From: Methylobacter sp.
GTDB lineage: Bacteria > Pseudomonadota > Gammaproteobacteria > Methylococcales > Methylomonadaceae
Length of the DNA: 37,754 nt
Reading direction: 5' to 3'
Assembly: GCA_002928495.1 (NCBI GenBank)
Contig: PERF01000010.1
Span: 1-37,754, forward strand
Part shown: positions 34,676 through 37,754 of the stretch, piece after piece
How positions within the stretch are numbered: position 1 is the stretch's first letter
How the letters are laid out: every line of letters starts with the position of its first letter
Translations under genes and position numbers: made by a program
Notes under the pieces: generated by a model
Told to the model about the DNA's origin: nothing
Seen by the model: the letters and a program-made list of their open reading frames with translations, nothing else
The model's database searches: none

Positions 34676-35977
34676 TTAATGCATTTTAATTTTGGCATGG
34701 GCGCTACGCCGGAAAATATTGGAGAGCGTCAGCATGGCGGTCCTGAAATAACCGTGAATGGCCACTTGGTGCATTTTATACAAGGATAAATAAACCAGCC
34801 GCGCGACAAAACCGCCGACGCTGACGCTACCCATCAGATTACCCATCAGATTTCCGATAGTGGTGTATTTGCCCAGGGAAACTAAGGAGCCGTAATCATG
34901 GTACTCGTATTTGACCGGCGGCTGGCCTTTTAACCGGCGTACCAGGGTTTTATGCAACGTGGTCGCCTGCTGGTGGGCCGCTTGCGCTCTGGGCGGTACG
35001 TTTTCCTGACGGCCGGGCCACGGGCAGGCGGCGCAATCGCCGATGGCGAAAATATCGGGGTCGCTGGTCTGCAAGCTTGCATCGACCACCAGCTGATTGA
35101 TGTGATTGGTTTGTAAGCCATCCAAACCTTGCAACCAATTAGGTGCCTTAATGCCTGCGGCCCAAACTTTAAGGTCGGCTTCGATAAATTCGCCGTCCTG
35201 GGTTTTGATGCCTTCTTGAGTAATTTCCGTCACCCGGCAACCCAACTTAAGATCAATACCCAGCTTGGCAAGTTGTTGCTGGGTCGCCAAGGCCAGCTTG
35301 GTGGGCAATGCAGGCAACAGCCTGGTCGCCGCTTCGATAATCGTCAACTTGAAGTGGCTGGCTTTCTCGAAACCGTAAACCGCAAGTAAATCGGTAACTT
35401 CATGCAATTGCGCCGACAACTCAACACCGGTTGCACCGGCACCGATAATGGCAATCGACAATGGCTTGCCGCCCATCGCCGAGTGCGAGAGGTTTTTCAT
35501 GTAAGCTTCAACCAGCTGACGTTGAAAACGGAACGCTTGCTGGGTGGTATCCAAGAACATGCAATGCTCGTCCACACCTTTGATATTAAAGGTATTACTG
35601 ATACTGCCTATGGCCATCACCAAGGTGTCGTAAGCGAAAGTGCGGCGTGGAATCAATTCCTCGCCGGCCTCATTCAACGTCGGGCTGACATAGATTTCTT
35701 TTTGGGCGCGGTTTAAACCTTCCATTCTGCCCAGCCGGAAACGGAAATGGTTGCGGTGCGCCTGCGCCAGATACTCGATTTCCTCTTCTTCCGCAAGTGT
35801 ACCTGCCGCTACTTCATGCAATAGCGGTTTCCAAATATGGGTGGATGAAGCGTCTAAAAGCATGACTTCGACTACATTGCTTTTACCGTATTTTTTCCCC
35901 AAACCGGTTGCCAGTTCCAAACCGGCCGCGCCGCCGCCGACGATAACGATTCTATGTTTTTGCTGAGTTTCCGCCAT
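34676..35977 (-). CDS. ndh: Type II NADH dehydrogenase
   Basis: Peripheral-membrane flavoprotein that passes electrons from NADH to quinone without proton pumping. The 433 residues (E. coli Ndh 434) have the FAD-binding GxGxxG in IVIVGGGAAGLELATGL, the NADH-binding IAIIGAGATGVELSAQL (about 173-189), and FAIGDCAACPW. The C-terminal region (LYKMHQVAIHGYFRTAML) gives the amphipathic membrane-attachment surface. Ribosome-binding site GAGAGGA is strong. Confidence 0.95.
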   Translation of the reverse strand: MAETQQKHRIVIVGGGAAGLELATGLGKKYGKSNVVEVMLLDASSTHIWKPLLHEVAAGTLAEEEEIEYLAQAHRNHFRFRLGRMEGLNRAQKEIYVSPTLNEAGEELIPRRTFAYDTLVMAIGSISNTFNIKGVDEHCMFLDTTQQAFRFQRQLVEAYMKNLSHSAMGGKPLSIAIIGAGATGVELSAQLHEVTDLLAVYGFEKASHFKLTIIEAATRLLPALPTKLALATQQQLAKLGIDLKLGCRVTEITQEGIKTQDGEFIEADLKVWAAGIKAPNWLQGLDGLQTNHINQLVVDASLQTSDPDIFAIGDCAACPWPGRQENVPPRAQAAHQQATTLHKTLVRRLKGQPPVKYEYHDYGSLVSLGKYTTIGNLMGNLMGSVSVGGFVARLVYLSLYKMHQVAIHGYFRTAMLTLSNIFRRSAHAKIKMH

Positions 35978-36052
35978 TGCAATCCTCTCTAAACAAGCTT
36001 AAGCCAATAAGGCGCTTCCCGGCCATGTATCAAAACATCCTGCTTGGCGGGC

Positions 36053-36058
36053 ATTATA
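36053..36058 (-). promoter_or_regulatory. Putative -10 element of the ndh promoter
   Basis: An exact TATAAT on the minus strand, about 75 nt before the ndh start, within the 177-nt divergent gap. A -35 at 16-18 bp is poor (CAGCAA). If used, the leader would be roughly 68 nt. Confidence 0.4.
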
Positions 36059-36112
36059 TTAGGACTGCCGATGGCTTGCTGTTTTTTTAGTTACGCAAAC
36101 CTGCCAACTAGT

Positions 36113-36130
36113 TTAAGATGGTCGTCTTAA
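36113..36130 (+). promoter_or_regulatory. Near-palindrome overlapping a putative promoter
   Basis: TTAAGATGGTCGTCTTAA is an 18-bp near-palindrome: 14 of 18 positions are symmetric, with perfect TTAAGA/TCTTAA ends. It overlaps a weak -35 (TTTAAG, 36112-36117) that lies 16 bp from CATAAT (36134-36139). It sits between divergent ndh and the DUF2782 gene, so a repressor could act on either. The regulator is unknown. Confidence 0.4.
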
Positions 36131-36154
36131 TAGCATAATTACTGGAACACCGTC

Positions 36155-36520
36155 ATGCACCGTATTCTTTTGCTTATTTTATTTGCCGCGTTACCGGTAT
36201 CGGCTTTTGCCGAAGCGGAAGACAGCAAAGCCGGTGACATAGAAGCACCGCCGCAAGCTGCCCCGGAAGCGCCGGAACCGCCATTACCGGTGCAAAGCGG
36301 TGAAGTACTGGAGCCGGACATTACCATTATCCGCCGGGAAAAAGAAACCGTGCAGGAATACCGTACCGGCGGCAAACTTTATAAAATTAAAGTCATCCCA
36401 GACGTAGGCCCGCCTTACTACATGATCGACGTCGACGGCGACGGCAAGCTGGACGTTCAACAAAACGACGCCGACCGTCAAGGCCGTACCAATGTTTGGA
36501 AGCTATTGGAGTGGGATTAA
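36155..36520 (+). CDS. DUF2782 exported protein
   Basis: Exported 121-residue protein, function unknown. Residues 1-20 are a signal peptide (MHRILLLILFAALPVSAFAE, cleavage after SAFA or nearby). A Pro/Ala/Glu linker follows (about 28-48), then the DUF2782 core: DITIIRREKETVQEYRTGGK, YKIKVIPDVGPPYYMID and DGDGKLD. The last resembles a calcium-binding loop, but a single D-x-D-x-D motif is not proof of metal binding. GGAA lies 7 nt before the ATG. The following 96 nt up to the next gene show nothing. Confidence 0.85.
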   Translation: MHRILLLILFAALPVSAFAEAEDSKAGDIEAPPQAAPEAPEPPLPVQSGEVLEPDITIIRREKETVQEYRTGGKLYKIKVIPDVGPPYYMIDVDGDGKLDVQQNDADRQGRTNVWKLLEWD

Positions 36521-36616
36521 CCCGTTACTAGGCGCGCGCACGCCAACACGAAAACCCTAACGTAAAAGAATACCGAACCGCTTAAAAGCAATCCTTGCCG
36601 AAGACCCGGAGCGCAC

Positions 36617-37186
36617 ATGAACTTCCGCTTTCCTTATTGGTGGTTAAATAAATCGCAAACCGGCGTTTCCCCGTTTTCTCCCTATCTCCTTAAACGCCAT
36701 GCTTTAACCCAAGCCAAACACGGCTCGCTTAAGGTCACTCAGCCACCGGGTTGTCCTGATAACTGGCCGGATAGCGACAAAGCATTGGATTGGCTTTATC
36801 AATTGCTTTCTATCCTGGATTCCAAAGCTTCGGCGCTGATGCGGTTAAACGGCGTTATGCTGGCAGCGGCGGCGTTTATGCTGCAACCGGAATACCATGT
36901 TCTTGGCATTATTAAACTTCTAGTAGCATTTAGCGCCACCGGATCAACCCTTTCCATCGCCTGCTGCCTATCGGTGGTATCGGTGGATTGGCCGTTTTTG
37001 AGCCATGTCTCGGAAAAGACCACCGCCGGCGGCGACAAAGTATTCGACTTTAGCAATGAGTTTCACCTTCTGCAACAGGTGGCCGATTTTCGGCAAAAGC
37101 TGTACATGACCGGCTGGAGGATGTCTTTCGCGGCTACCGTCATGTTCTTGGTGGCGATAGTCTTGTTCTTTTTATCTCAACTTTAA
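36617..37186 (+). CDS. Membrane protein, DUF5706/Pycsar-effector-like
   Basis: The 189-residue product has a soluble N-terminal 65 residues and three likely membrane helices: LMRLNGVMLAAAAFML (about 74-89), LLVAFSATGSTLSIACCLSV (about 99-118) and MSFAATVMFLVAIVLFFLSQ (about 169-188). The segment LLSILDSKASALMRLNGVML resembles the Asp-x-Lys-Ala start of DUF5706 proteins, some of which are effectors of cyclic-pyrimidine (Pycsar) defence. No cyclase gene is adjacent, so a defence role is unproven. CGGAG lies 6 nt before the ATG. Its stop is 13 nt before the cytidine deaminase gene, so the two are probably co-transcribed. Confidence 0.72.
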   Translation: MNFRFPYWWLNKSQTGVSPFSPYLLKRHALTQAKHGSLKVTQPPGCPDNWPDSDKALDWLYQLLSILDSKASALMRLNGVMLAAAAFMLQPEYHVLGIIKLLVAFSATGSTLSIACCLSVVSVDWPFLSHVSEKTTAGGDKVFDFSNEFHLLQQVADFRQKLYMTGWRMSFAATVMFLVAIVLFFLSQL

Positions 37187-37199
37187 AAAGGTTGTGCCC

Positions 37200-37676
37200 A
37201 TGCCGGAGAACATCCCTTTAGAACTGATCAAAGCGGCTATTGAAGTGGCCCGGCATGCGTATGCGCCTTACTCGCATTTTGCCGTCGGCGCGGCGGCAGT
37301 GACCACGGACGGCAGTCTTTACACCGGCGCCAACATGGAAAACGCTTCCTACGGACTGACCGTTTGCGCGGAAATCGGCGCGCTGCAAGCGGCTTGCAGC
37401 GCGGGAAAATTAGCCGACATCGTTAAAATTGCCGTGGTAGGCAGCCCCCAAAGCGAAAACTTTACCACTCAAAGCCAACTCATCACCCCGTGCGGACGCT
37501 GCCGCCAACTGATCCTGGAAAGCGCCAAACTCGGCCAGCGCGACATTGAAATCTGGTGCGCCAGCCCGAATATGACATCAATTGCGTTACACCACAGTTC
37601 CACCTTGTTGCCGCATAGTTTTAGTGCCGACGATCTCGCGATAGCGGATAAAACATGGCTGGACAGCCAACGTTAA
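37200..37676 (+). CDS. cdd: Cytidine deaminase
   Basis: Zinc enzyme of pyrimidine salvage that converts cytidine and deoxycytidine to uridines. From ATG 37200 the protein has 158 residues, somewhat longer than the 130-140 of tetrameric forms, through its C-terminal tail. Zinc ligands are Cys56 in NASYGLTVCAE and Cys98/Cys101 in TPCGRCRQ, and Glu58 is the catalytic proton shuttle. The residue after CAE is Ile, where many family members have Arg. AAGG is well placed for ATG 37200; the in-frame GTG at 37194 is too close to it. The gene follows the DUF5706-like gene by 13 nt. Confidence 0.9.
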   Translation: MPENIPLELIKAAIEVARHAYAPYSHFAVGAAAVTTDGSLYTGANMENASYGLTVCAEIGALQAACSAGKLADIVKIAVVGSPQSENFTTQSQLITPCGRCRQLILESAKLGQRDIEIWCASPNMTSIALHHSSTLLPHSFSADDLAIADKTWLDSQR

Positions 37677-37754
37677 AAGCCATCGTTTTTGAATGAAAAC
37701 TAAAAACTTATGCCTGCCTGATTAGTGAGCCAACCCCGGTGTCCGACGGCCAAA

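Noticed and set aside
36617-37186. Calling a complete Pycsar defence system
   Set aside because: Only a weakly effector-like membrane protein is seen; no pyrimidine cyclase or other defence gene is adjacent within the window.
37677-37754. Start of a further gene at the right edge
   Set aside because: No convincing start codon with an open frame and ribosome-binding site in the last 78 bases.

Overview
The window is gene-dense chromosomal DNA from a Gram-negative gammaproteobacterium. The evidence is the conserved order glyQ-glyS-gmhB-plsC, aroQ-accB-accC-prmA and dusB-fis-purH-purD, together with an LPS heptose enzyme, a TonB-dependent receptor, a lipoprotein, PhoBR and a sigma32-type clpB promoter. 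Codon usage and protein style would suit a methanotroph-like lineage (Methylococcales), but no methane gene is present, so that is only a guess. No tRNA, rRNA, CRISPR array, IS element, phage or integrase was seen. No gene-free stretch exceeds 300 bases; the longest (25083-25366) holds the PhoB box.

Layout. 1-14856 (+): glycyl-tRNA synthetase, heptose phosphatase, acyltransferase and a lipoprotein, then dehydroquinase with the biotin carboxyl carrier and biotin carboxylase, PrmA, a zinc-ribbon membrane protein, RlmI, an unknown membrane protein, DusB-Fis and PurH-PurD. 14846-25082 (-): read in transcription order this is phoB-phoR, a DUF502 protein, msrB, apeB, yfiR, a CHASE8/HAMP/PAS/GGDEF/EAL protein, a TonB receptor and alkB. 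25367-25792 (+) is mscL and 25850-28423 (-) is clpB. 28557-30824 (+) is a tight four-gene cassette: two DUF1538 membrane proteins, a PII-like protein and a CBS-domain protein. A cold-shock gene follows (+). Then on the minus strand come a TM2 protein, UspA, a YheS-type ABC-F protein, a YcxB-like protein and type II NADH dehydrogenase. The right end (+) has a DUF2782 protein, a DUF5706-like membrane protein and cytidine deaminase.

Four conserved genes (glyS, gmhB, the TonB receptor, msrB) are each broken by the apparent loss of exactly one base, and each is restored to normal family length by adding one base. In all four a homopolymer run could have been shortened. Sequencing or assembly error is more likely than four real pseudogenes, so all four are annotated as whole genes.

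Most interesting systems: (1) the DUF1538-DUF1538-PII-CBS cassette, which looks like a two-subunit cation transporter with two small ligand-sensing regulators and an operator-like dyad just upstream; (2) the yfiR-GGDEF/EAL-TonB receptor-alkB run, which resembles the YfiBNR c-di-GMP module with a TonB receptor in the outer-membrane position; (3) clear regulatory sites: a PhoB box before phoB, a near-perfect sigma32 promoter before clpB, and an inverted repeat bracketing the putative aroQ-accBC promoter.
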